A stretch of 5,111 nucleotides of DNA from Clostridia bacterium (GTDB lineage Bacteria; Bacillota; Clostridia; Oscillospirales; QAMX01): NCBI GenBank assembly GCA_024404415.1, contig JAKSPX010000134.1:1-5111 (forward strand). The letters run 5' to 3'. The notes below the pieces were generated by a model that saw only the letters and a list, made by a program, of their open reading frames with translations, had not been told where the DNA came from and did not search any database. Shown here in pieces: positions 1 through 5,111 of this stretch (positions are counted from its first letter, which is position 1; every line of letters begins with the position of its first letter). Made by a program: the position numbers and the translations under genes.

Positions 1-39
1 GATGAATACATCCGCCGCACGCGCACTCCCGAGATATAG
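1..39 (+). CDS. C-terminal end of an unidentified upstream gene (partial)
   Basis: The frame starting at base 1 reads DEYIRRTRTPEI and stops at TAG (37-39). Only 12 residues are inside the window, which is too few to assign a family. In related Clostridia the position upstream of the HU/S4 pair is often held by mazG or spoVB, but this tail does not look like the MazG C-terminus, so no identity is proposed. It is co-directional with the next gene, 35 bases away, and no terminator hairpin lies between them, so it is probably part of the same transcript. Confidence 0.5.
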   Translation, partial: DEYIRRTRTPEI

Positions 40-59
40 AAAAAAAGAAGAAAGAGAAA

Positions 60-67
60 GAAAGGAA
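60..67 (+). promoter_or_regulatory. Ribosome binding site of the zinc-ribbon gene, at the end of a purine-only tract
   Basis: GAAAGGAA sits 7 bases before the ATG at 75. It is the 3' end of an uninterrupted 30-base run of purines (38-67) that begins in the stop codon of the upstream gene. Such an unstructured A/G leader would keep the start site open. Confidence 0.6.
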
Positions 68-74
68 CATCATC

Positions 75-440
75 ATGGAAGAAAAGGATTTCTTTGAAGA
101 ACTGAAAAGCGGCCTTTCCTATGCCGCCGAATCCATCGGCAACGTCGGCCGTGAAGCCTACCGCAAGTCCCGCCTCGCCATTGAGGAAGCGGACGTCCGC
201 CGCGAACTGCGCGATACCCTCGCCCGCCTCGGCCGCGTGTATTTCGAACTGCGCACCACCAGCAGCGACGACCTGAGCGTCGCCGACGAGCTGGTCGAAG
301 CCGTTGAAAAGCTGGACGAGAAGCTTTACCAGATCTCTTCCCAGAAAAGCGACGCCAAGCACGACGTCGTCTGCCCCATTTGCGGCCGCAAGAACGCCAA
401 GGACGCGAGCTTCTGTTCCGGCTGTGGCGTCGCACTCTGA
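75..440 (+). CDS. Coiled-coil protein with C-terminal zinc ribbon
   Basis: This is a 121-residue soluble protein. Residues about 1-92 are charged and helical (Glu/Lys/Arg/Ala/Leu-rich, no Pro), most likely a coiled coil or helical hairpin. A zinc ribbon follows at the C-terminus with Cys100, Cys103, Cys114 and Cys117 (CPIC-x10-CSGC). The layout matches a common clostridial family of small helical proteins ending in a zinc_ribbon_2/DZR-type knuckle. The molecular function of that family is unknown to me, and the ribbon may bind a protein or nucleic acid. There is no signal peptide or membrane segment. The ATG start has a good RBS. HU begins 14 bases after the stop, so the two are probably cotranscribed. 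The gene is certain; the function is not. Confidence 0.9.
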   Translation: MEEKDFFEELKSGLSYAAESIGNVGREAYRKSRLAIEEADVRRELRDTLARLGRVYFELRTTSSDDLSVADELVEAVEKLDEKLYQISSQKSDAKHDVVCPICGRKNAKDASFCSGCGVAL

Positions 441-454
441 GAGGCGGCGCGTCC

Positions 455-724
455 ATGAACAAAGCTGAACTGATCGAAAAGGTCGCCTACGCTTGCAGCA
501 TGACCAAAAAGGACACCTCCCTTGTCCTCACCGCCCTGCTCGACGAGATCGGCACGGCGCTTTCCGAGGGCGAAAAGGTGCAGCTCGTCGGCTTCGGCGT
601 TTTTGAGCCGCGCATCAAGCCGGAGCACGTCGGCGTCAACCCCGTCACGCTGGAGGAAATGACCATTCCCGAGACGAGAACGGTCTCCTTCAAGCCCGGA
701 AAGAAACTGCGTGAAAGCTTATGA
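455..724 (+). CDS. hup: HU-family DNA-binding protein, divergent arm
   Basis: This 89-residue protein has the full HU fold: the N-terminal helices (MNKAELIEKV, then a TKKD helix), the conserved VQLVGFGVFE strand (42-51), a beta arm (about 53-74) and the C-terminal FKPGKKLRE helix. HU dimers bend and compact DNA in the nucleoid. The arm is unusual. Using B. subtilis HBsu as a recalled reference, the block ARKGRNPQTG becomes EHVGVNPVTL here. The intercalating proline (Pro63) is kept, but the basic residues at 58, 59 and 61 are His, Val and Val. The ATG at 455 is preferred over an upstream in-frame start because the protein then begins exactly like HU and has AGAGGCGG 7 bases before it. The stop overlaps the rqcP start (ATGA, 721-724), indicating translational coupling. 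It is probably a locus-specific paralog rather than the main HU. Confidence 0.93.
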   Translation: MNKAELIEKVAYACSMTKKDTSLVLTALLDEIGTALSEGEKVQLVGFGVFEPRIKPEHVGVNPVTLEEMTIPETRTVSFKPGKKLRESL

Positions 725-966
725 GAGTCGATAAATTCCTCAAGGTGTCGCGCGTCATCAAGCGCCGCACCGTGGCCAACGAAGCCTGCGACGTCGGAAG
801 GATCGTCGCCAACGGCAAGGTCGTCAAGGCCTCCTATCAGGTCAAGATCGGGGACATCCTCGAAGTTGCCTTTGGGGATCGCACCGTGAAAATAGAGGTG
901 CTCTCCCTTCCCGAGCACGTGGGCAAGGCCGAAGCCTCCTCCATGTACCGCGAGATCCTTTCATAA
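721..966 (+). CDS. rqcP: RqcP, S4-domain ribosome-associated quality control factor (YabO/Hsp15 family)
   Basis: The 81-residue protein is a single S4 RNA-binding domain starting MRVDKFLKVSRVIKRRT, with the conserved GRIVANGKVVKAS (26-38) and GDILEV segments, and the C-terminal AxxMY motif (about 72-76) typical of the YabO/RqcP group. In B. subtilis RqcP binds stalled 50S subunits with peptidyl-tRNA and works with RqcH in adding alanine tails to stalled nascent chains. Length and motifs fit the family well. The gene starts inside the HU stop codon, so its translation is probably coupled to HU. The TAA stop (964-966) lies within the proposed -35 element of the downstream sigma-E promoter. Confidence 0.95.
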   Translation: MRVDKFLKVSRVIKRRTVANEACDVGRIVANGKVVKASYQVKIGDILEVAFGDRTVKIEVLSLPEHVGKAEASSMYREILS

Positions 967-989
967 TTTCCAGAGAAAGAGCATATATT
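961..989 (+). promoter_or_regulatory. Sigma-E-type (mother cell) promoter of yabPQ
   Basis: The -35 element is TCATAAT (961-967) and the -10 element is CATATATT (982-989), with exactly 14 bases between. The recalled B. subtilis SigE consensus is KMATATT-N14-CATACAMT, so the -35 matches 6 of 7 positions and the -10 fits the looser form CATAnAnT. Transcription would start near 995, just before the AGGAGGT RBS. In B. subtilis yabP and yabQ belong to the SigE regulon, which agrees. The site overlaps the rqcP stop codon. Confidence 0.75.
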
Positions 990-1007
990 CCTCCCGAAGA
1001 TATTTTC

Positions 1008-1014
1008 AGGAGGT
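1008..1014 (+). promoter_or_regulatory. Strong ribosome binding site of yabP
   Basis: AGGAGGT is a full match to the anti-Shine-Dalgarno core, 6 bases before the ATG at 1021. It is the best RBS in the + strand run, which suits a gene expressed from its own sporulation promoter. Confidence 0.85.
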
Positions 1015-1020
1015 ATTTGG

Positions 1021-1284
1021 ATGGATTCTCCCCACTCGATCCGCATCAATGAAAGAAACGAAACGTCGGTCACCGGTGTGACCGACGTTTTGAGCTTTGA
1101 CGACCTGCAGATAGAAGCCGAGACCTCGCGTGGCACCCTCGCCCTGCAAGGGGAAGCCCTCCGCATCGCGGGACTGGACCGCACGACGGGCGAGCTCTCC
1201 ATCACGGGGCGCATCGATAAGCTTGCCTACGTCGAGCCCAAGAAGAAAAAGCGCCTTTCGCTCCGGGAGGCCTTCGGCAAGTGA
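1021..1284 (+). CDS. yabP: YabP family sporulation protein
   Basis: The 87-residue protein has the YabP pattern: an N-terminal HSIRINERNE segment, the conserved TGVTDVLSFDD motif (18-28), ETSRGTLALQGEALRI (34-49), and TGELSITGRIDKLAY (56-70), followed by a basic tail (KKKKR, 74-78). It looks like an all-beta soluble protein without signal peptide or TM segment. YabP is conserved in spore formers and is made in the mother cell under SigE. Its partner YabQ is needed for spore cortex formation in B. subtilis, while the biochemical role of YabP is unknown. The ATG has a strong RBS and a sigma-E-like promoter upstream. The stop overlaps the yabQ GTG. A long inverted repeat lies in codons 13-24. 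Confidence 0.95.
   Translation: MDSPHSIRINERNETSVTGVTDVLSFDDLQIEAETSRGTLALQGEALRIAGLDRTTGELSITGRIDKLAYVEPKKKKRLSLREAFGK
1059..1092 (+). repeat. Perfect 13-bp inverted repeat (RNA hairpin) inside the yabP coding region
   Basis: AAACGTCGGTCAC (1061-1073) is the exact reverse complement of GTGACCGACGTTT (1078-1090), with only CGGT (1074-1077) between them. In RNA the stem extends by one G-U and one C-G pair to 1059 and 1092, giving 15 pairs. The arms encode the conserved TSVTGVTDV stretch of YabP, so protein constraint explains part of it, but codon choice makes the symmetry exact. It is followed by only four T (1088-1091), weak for a terminator. Confidence 0.85.
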
Positions 1285-1622
1285 GAACCGCCCTGCATTT
1301 TTACCTTTCCTCCGAGCTTTTGTCGCTTCTCTGGGCGATCTTGCTCGGAGGCGTACTCGCCATCGTCTACCGCCTCTTCTCCCTGATCCGCTTCGCCTTC
1401 GGAGCCGGGAAGGTTCTGACCTTCGTCCTGGACCTTCTCACCGTCTTCTCTTCCGTGATTTTGCTCTTTTTGTACGGATTTCTCTTTCTTGAGGGCGAGG
1501 TCAGGCTCTACGCGCTGACCGCCGCCGCGCTCGGCTTCCTCCTCTTCCGCATCGGCGAAAAATATTTTTTCAAAATGATAAAAAAGCTCTTCCATTTTGG
1601 AAACCATTCGTGTATAATATAA
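1281..1622 (+). CDS. yabQ: YabQ family spore cortex biosynthesis membrane protein
   Basis: This 113-residue membrane protein has three hydrophobic helices (about 9-30, 46-69 and 75-93) and the family signature GEVRLYALTAAALGFLLF (72-89), in which a Gly-x-x-Arg-x-Tyr turn precedes the last helix. In B. subtilis YabQ is made under SigE, localises to the membranes around the forespore, and is required for cortex formation. The start is GTG at 1281 inside the yabP stop (GTGA), with GGGAGG 10 bases upstream, so the two genes are translationally coupled. After the last helix there is a short basic tail (KMIKKLFHF). The final codons also form the -10 element of the divIC promoter. Confidence 0.92.
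   Translation: MRTALHFYLSSELLSLLWAILLGGVLAIVYRLFSLIRFAFGAGKVLTFVLDLLTVFSSVILLFLYGFLFLEGEVRLYALTAAALGFLLFRIGEKYFFKMIKKLFHFGNHSCII
1590..1618 (+). promoter_or_regulatory. Probable sigma-A promoter of divIC-yabR within the end of yabQ
   Basis: A perfect TATAAT (1613-1618) lies in a locally AT-rich stretch of an otherwise GC-rich region. The hexamer 17 bases upstream is TTCCAT (1590-1595), a poor -35 (3 of 6), so promoter strength is uncertain. A vegetative promoter is biologically expected here, because DivIC is needed for growth while the preceding genes are sporulation-specific; B. subtilis divIC likewise does not depend on sporulation transcription. Confidence 0.5.
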
Positions 1623-1685
1623 GTTACAAAACTGTTATCAGGTGAGTCGGCTGGTTTGCCGGCCCCGGGAAAGCGTTCAGGATCT

Positions 1686-1997
1686 ATGCCAAAGACACCC
1701 ACCGTGCAGAACGAAAAAGCAAAGGGCGGCTTCTTCTCCGTTTTGATGAAGACCGTTCTGGTTTTGCTTGTCCTTTACGCCCTCGGCACGCTGGTGACCC
1801 TGCGCGTAAAGATCGACGACGCCCAGAGCCGGGTGACCATGCTCTCCCGCGAGGCGGACCTCCGCCAGCGCACCCTCACCGAATTAACGGATCGGGCTTC
1901 CAAAGAACCGACCGACCAGGATCTTTTAGACGCGGCGCACGAGGCGGGGTACATCCTGCCCGGCGAAAGAGTCTTTGAGGATTCGGTCGGCAACTGA
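1686..1997 (+). CDS. divIC: DivIC/FtsB family septum formation initiator
   Basis: This 103-residue bitopic membrane protein has a short basic cytoplasmic N-terminus, one TM helix (about 16-38), a heptad-like coiled coil (about 39-75) and the family C-terminal block LLDAAHEAGYILPGERVF (about 80-97). DivIC pairs with FtsL and DivIB in the divisome and activates septal cell wall synthesis. The start is ambiguous. The ATG at 1686 has only AGGA 3 bases before it. A TTG at 1656 would add ten residues and has AGGTGAG (1640-1646) 9 bases upstream. I prefer the ATG because the extension adds no family feature. The gene ends in tandem stops TGA-TAA. It is followed 23 bases later by yabR, the conserved order. 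Confidence 0.9.
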   Translation: MPKTPTVQNEKAKGGFFSVLMKTVLVLLVLYALGTLVTLRVKIDDAQSRVTMLSREADLRQRTLTELTDRASKEPTDQDLLDAAHEAGYILPGERVFEDSVGN

Positions 1998-2020
1998 TAA
2001 GACGAAAGAGAGTAGAATAG

Positions 2021-2461
2021 ATGGAGCTGACTGTCGGCGCGATTATCGAAGGCAAGGTCACTGGCATCACCAAGTTCGGCGCATTCGTTTCCCTCGGCGA
2101 GGGTAAATCCGGTCTGGTGCACATTTCGGAGATCTCCGATTCCTTTGTCACCGACGTCTCCCAGTTCGTCTCGGTCGGCGACACGGTGCGTGTGCGCATT
2201 CTCGCCATCGACGCGGACGGCAAGATCCGCCTTTCCATCAAGAAGGCCGTCGATGCGCCCGCCCCGTCCCCGCGTCCTGCTCCCCGTCCTGCCGCTCCCT
2301 CCCCTGCTCCGTCTTCCCCTACGGGCGGCACAACCCTTGACGATATGCTCAAACGGTTCATGTCCGAGAGCAATGCCAACCAGGCCCCCTCTTCCTCCCG
2401 CCGCTCGGGATACGAAAAGCGCAGTGCCAAAAAGCCCAACCGCCGGAATTACGACGACTGA
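2021..2461 (+). CDS. yabR: S1-domain RNA-binding protein, YabR type
   Basis: The 146-residue protein begins with one complete S1 OB-fold domain (about 4-74), including VGAIIEGKVTGITKFGAFV, GKSGLVHISEIS, VGDTVRVRILAID and GKIRLSIKKA. It continues with a Pro/Ala/Ser-rich linker (about 78-100), a short conserved helix TLDDMLKRFMSES (105-117) and a basic, disordered tail (126-142). The same plan is seen in YabR, a general stress protein 13-like S1 protein that lies directly after divIC in Bacilli and Clostridia. It is expected to bind RNA, possibly on ribosomes; the precise role is unknown. The Shine-Dalgarno is weak (GAAAGAGAG). A strong terminator follows 18 bases after the stop, so this is the last gene of the run. 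Confidence 0.93.
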   Translation: MELTVGAIIEGKVTGITKFGAFVSLGEGKSGLVHISEISDSFVTDVSQFVSVGDTVRVRILAIDADGKIRLSIKKAVDAPAPSPRPAPRPAAPSPAPSSPTGGTTLDDMLKRFMSESNANQAPSSSRRSGYEKRSAKKPNRRNYDD

Positions 2462-2479
2462 CATTCCATAAACAAATAT

Positions 2480-2512
2480 CCGCCGCCTGCAAGCTCGCAG
2501 GCGGCGGTTTTT
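2480..2512 (+). terminator. Strong intrinsic terminator after yabR, probably bidirectional
   Basis: CCGCCGCCTGC (2480-2490) pairs with GCAGGCGGCGG (2497-2507), an 11-bp GC-rich stem with a six-base loop, followed by TTTTT (2508-2512). Read on the - strand, the stem is followed by ATATTTGTTTAT, a passable U-rich tail, so it can also stop the convergent gene at 2529-2726. Confidence 0.93.
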
Positions 2513-2528
2513 CCTCTCTTTTACTTTA

Positions 2529-2726
2529 TTACTTTTTCTTCTTTTTTCCGGTGACGAGAAGCAGGATCAGGGCAAGGAAAGCCGCGCCCGCGACGCCGAG
2601 CCAGAGAAAGATGTGGGAATGATCTCCCGTCATGGGGATATCCGACGTGTAGCCCCTTGTCATCGCAAAAACCATAAGCGCCAGCGCCGCGAGAAGAAGG
2701 AACGCGGCGATCGTATTTTTCTTCAT
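2529..2726 (-). CDS. 65-aa surface protein: signal peptide plus sortase-type sorting signal
   Basis: The protein has a basic N-terminus (MKKN), a hydrophobic core (about 6-21, ending in VFA, a possible signal peptidase site), eight residues (MTRGYTSD), then IPMTG (30-34), Asp35, a hydrophobic helix (about 39-59) and a KKKKK tail. The last half has the order of a Gram-positive cell wall sorting signal: LPxTG-like pentapeptide with Ile first, an acidic residue, a hydrophobic span and a positive tail. If both ends are processed, only about a dozen residues would be joined to the wall. The alternative is a two-TM small membrane protein with a chance IPMTG. The start at 2726 is chosen because GGAGGT lies 7 bases upstream; a longer frame reaching 2813 would start inside the terminator hairpin. 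No sortase gene is in the window. Confidence 0.8.
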   Translation of the reverse strand: MKKNTIAAFLLLAALALMVFAMTRGYTSDIPMTGDHSHIFLWLGVAGAAFLALILLLVTGKKKKK

Positions 2727-2733
2727 ATAAATA

Positions 2734-2739
2734 ACCTCC
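2734..2739 (-). promoter_or_regulatory. Ribosome binding site of the 65-aa gene
   Basis: On the - strand GGAGGT lies 7 bases before the ATG at 2726. It decides the start over the longer upstream reading frame. Confidence 0.8.
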
Positions 2740-2761
2740 ATCAGGTCTTTCGTATAGAAAG

Positions 2762-2790
2762 ATTCTACCACATTTTCACATTTCCCGCAA
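2762..2790 (-). promoter_or_regulatory. Extended -10 promoter of the 65-aa gene
   Basis: On the - strand TTGCGG (2790-2785) is followed after 17 bases by TAGAAT (2767-2762), and the bases just before the -10 are TGG, giving the extended form TGnTAGAAT. The predicted start is near 2755, leaving a leader of about 30 bases. The site lies just past the terminator of the upstream operon, so the gene is probably transcribed separately. Confidence 0.6.
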
Positions 2791-2793
2791 GCG

Positions 2794-2839
2794 GAAAACG
2801 GAGAAAACGGCAAGGAAGTCCTGCCGTCTCTCCGTTTTC
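2794..2839 (-). terminator. Long hairpin terminator of the Hsp70/J-protein operon
   Basis: GAAAACGGAGA (2794-2804) is an exact reverse complement of 2829-2839, and inside it CGGCA (2808-2812) pairs with TGCCG (2822-2826), with GG/CC pairs beyond a one-base bulge. On the - strand the inner stem is followed directly by TTTTC and then a second short T run, which fits an intrinsic terminator 20 bases after the stop of the gene at 2859-3260. Confidence 0.75.
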
Positions 2840-2858
2840 ATTTCTGCGCATGATCTAT

Positions 2859-3260
2859 TTAAACCTTCACGTCGAATCGGGAAGAGCAGCGCGGGCACGT
2901 CACCCCGTGGCTGCCCTTGATCTTCGGGAGGCGCAGCACCGTTTTGCAGTGCGGGCACTTCCGGTAAACGTGCGTCTTGCGGTCGCGTATCTTGTTTTTC
3001 TGAAGCTTGAAAAAGCGCTTCAGCCGCTCCCAGAAGGCGGTGAATTTCCCGTTTTCGATGCTCCGGCGATAGGTGTTTTTGGAGAGCGCGCGGAAGATGG
3101 TCCACGCGAGGAGGAGGTATTCGATGATGACGATGATGACCGAGTGCACAAAGAGGTTGACGATCAAAAGCGCCATTGCAAGACCCAAGGTCGCTATGCA
3201 GAGCTGGTCATAGCCGTTGCGGCCGACCATGAAGTTCATCAGTTTTTCGCGGAAACGCAT
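2859..3260 (-). CDS. Two-TM protein with C-terminal zinc ribbon, unknown function
   Basis: This 133-residue protein has a short N-terminus (MRFREKLMNFMVGRNGYDQL), two adjacent TM helices (about 18-38 and 40-58), a strongly basic, helical cytoplasmic part (about 59-100) and a zinc ribbon with Cys102, Cys105, Cys122 and Cys125 (CPHC-x16-CPRC). I recall similar hypothetical proteins in Clostridia, with MGR.G.DQL at the start and KCPxC near the end, but no known function. It lies 22 bases after the J-protein gene with AGGAAGG 7 bases before its ATG, and its terminator ends the operon. This suggests a link with the membrane-anchored J-protein, for example in handling proteins at the membrane; that is inference. 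Confidence 0.88.
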   Translation of the reverse strand: MRFREKLMNFMVGRNGYDQLCIATLGLAMALLIVNLFVHSVIIVIIEYLLLAWTIFRALSKNTYRRSIENGKFTAFWERLKRFFKLQKNKIRDRKTHVYRKCPHCKTVLRLPKIKGSHGVTCPRCSSRFDVKV

Positions 3261-3282
3261 AAAAAGACCTTCCTTTCGTCAT

Positions 3283-3849
3283 TCAGCCGTTGTCCACTCG
3301 GCCTGCGCCGTATGGCGCGGTACTGGACTGGCTTTCAGAGGGATAATAGGGCGCGTAATAATACCCGTAGCGGTAGGGATTGGCAAAGGAGAATAAGAGG
3401 CTCACGATCAGGCGGATGATCATGATGATGAGGAGGATGCGCACAAAGGGGATCCTGAGGATGCCGCCCTGGCGCGTGCTGCGGCTCCCAAACGGGTCAA
3501 AGGGGTTTTGCCCCTGCCCGGACTGTCCGCCGCCCGGCCGATAGGTGTAATAATAGGTGCGGTAGCCGTTCCCCTGCGACTGCCCGTTCTGATAATACCC
3601 TTGCCCGTTTCCGTAAGGCGAGCCGCCGCCGTAATAGGAACCTCCGGCGGAAGAGGAGGTCGATTTGCCGCTTCTCTGCGCCTGGATCTCCTCGTAGGCG
3701 GCGTTGACCTCTTTCATTTTGGCCTCGGCTGATTTGTCGCCGGGATTCAGATCGGGGTGATATTTCCTCGCCATGGCGCGGTAAGCCTTGGCGATCTCGT
3801 CGTCAGACGCGCTCGGGCTGACGCCCAGCACGGCATAAGGATCGGTCAC
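3283..3849 (-). CDS. Membrane-anchored J-domain (DnaJ-like) co-chaperone
   Basis: From the start used here the protein has 188 residues. An N-terminal J domain (about 2-59) begins TDPYAVLGVSPSASDDEI and carries the HPD motif at 31-33, which triggers ATP hydrolysis by Hsp70. A low-complexity Gly/Tyr/Gln/Ser linker (about 61-128) follows, then one strong TM helix (about 130-156, rich in Ile/Leu) and a Tyr/Pro-rich tail. It lacks the DnaJ zinc centre and C-terminal substrate-binding domains, so it is a class III J-protein. The GTG at 3849 is preferred to the in-frame GTG at 3858, because AAGGAAG lies 8 bases before the former but abuts the latter, and the protein then begins at the J domain. It follows the Hsp70 gene by 5 bases (or overlaps by GTGA if 3858 is used), so the two are surely coexpressed partners. 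Confidence 0.92.
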   Translation of the reverse strand: MTDPYAVLGVSPSASDDEIAKAYRAMARKYHPDLNPGDKSAEAKMKEVNAAYEEIQAQRSGKSTSSSAGGSYYGGGSPYGNGQGYYQNGQSQGNGYRTYYYTYRPGGGQSGQGQNPFDPFGSRSTRQGGILRIPFVRILLIIMIIRLIVSLLFSFANPYRYGYYYAPYYPSESQSSTAPYGAGRVDNG

Positions 3850-3854
3850 GGCGG

Positions 3855-5111
<1,257 letters not shown>

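Noticed and set aside
73..462. 129-codon Arg/Trp-rich frame on the - strand
   Set aside because: Its composition is typical of an antisense shadow, and the + strand zinc-ribbon protein with four placed cysteines is clearly the real gene.
1775..2464. 229-codon - strand frame opposite divIC and yabR
   Set aside because: It crosses two recognised + strand genes and their spacer, has no RBS that I can see, and resembles no family.
2727..2813. Longer N-terminus for the 65-aa protein, starting at 2813
   Set aside because: It would begin inside the terminator hairpin, pass through the promoter and RBS, and place an extra polar segment before a normal signal peptide.
3120..3140. GATGATGAC tandem-like repeat
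   Set aside because: It is the antisense of Val-Ile-Ile codons in a TM helix; only two copies, explained by coding.
2613..3419. 268-codon + strand frame covering parts of three - strand genes
   Set aside because: It spans a terminator, a promoter and two gene boundaries of well-supported - strand genes. Its DDDDD run is just the antisense of Ile/Val codons in a TM helix.

Overview
The window looks like a chromosomal piece of a GC-rich, endospore-forming Firmicute of the class Clostridia (an Oscillospirales-type gut anaerobe is my guess). The basis is the gene order HU – S4 protein (RqcP) – yabP – yabQ – divIC – yabR, which is the conserved sporulation/division block of Bacilli and Clostridia, together with AGGAGG-type ribosome binding sites. 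YabP and YabQ are found only in endospore formers.

Left half, + strand (1–2512): the last 12 codons of an unidentified gene; a coiled-coil zinc-ribbon protein; an HU-family DNA-binding protein with an unusual DNA-binding arm; RqcP (overlapping HU by ATGA); yabP and yabQ (overlapping by GTGA); the division protein DivIC; and an S1-domain RNA-binding protein (YabR type). A strong intrinsic terminator closes the run. Two internal promoters appear to divide it. A near-consensus sigma-E promoter lies between rqcP and yabP, so the spore-coat pair can be switched on in the mother cell. A TATAAT element sits in the last codons of yabQ, so the vegetative genes divIC and yabR need not depend on sporulation transcription. 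A 13-bp perfect inverted repeat lies inside the start of yabP and is not explained by any annotation.

Right half, - strand (5111–2529): an Hsp70/DnaK-type chaperone that enters from the right edge and ends directly after its beta-sandwich substrate-binding domain, with no helical lid; a J-domain co-chaperone with a Gly/Tyr/Gln-rich linker and a membrane anchor; and a two-TM zinc-ribbon protein of unknown function. These three genes are packed like one operon and end at a hairpin terminator (2794–2839). Downstream, with its own extended -10 promoter, is a 65-aa protein that is almost only a signal peptide plus a sortase-type sorting signal (IPMTG, hydrophobic stretch, KKKKK tail). It converges on the + strand operon at a shared terminator.

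There is no RNA gene, CRISPR array or transposon. The observations most worth a second look are the lidless Hsp70 / membrane J-protein / TM zinc-ribbon module, the minimal sortase substrate, the yabP hairpin and the atypical HU.
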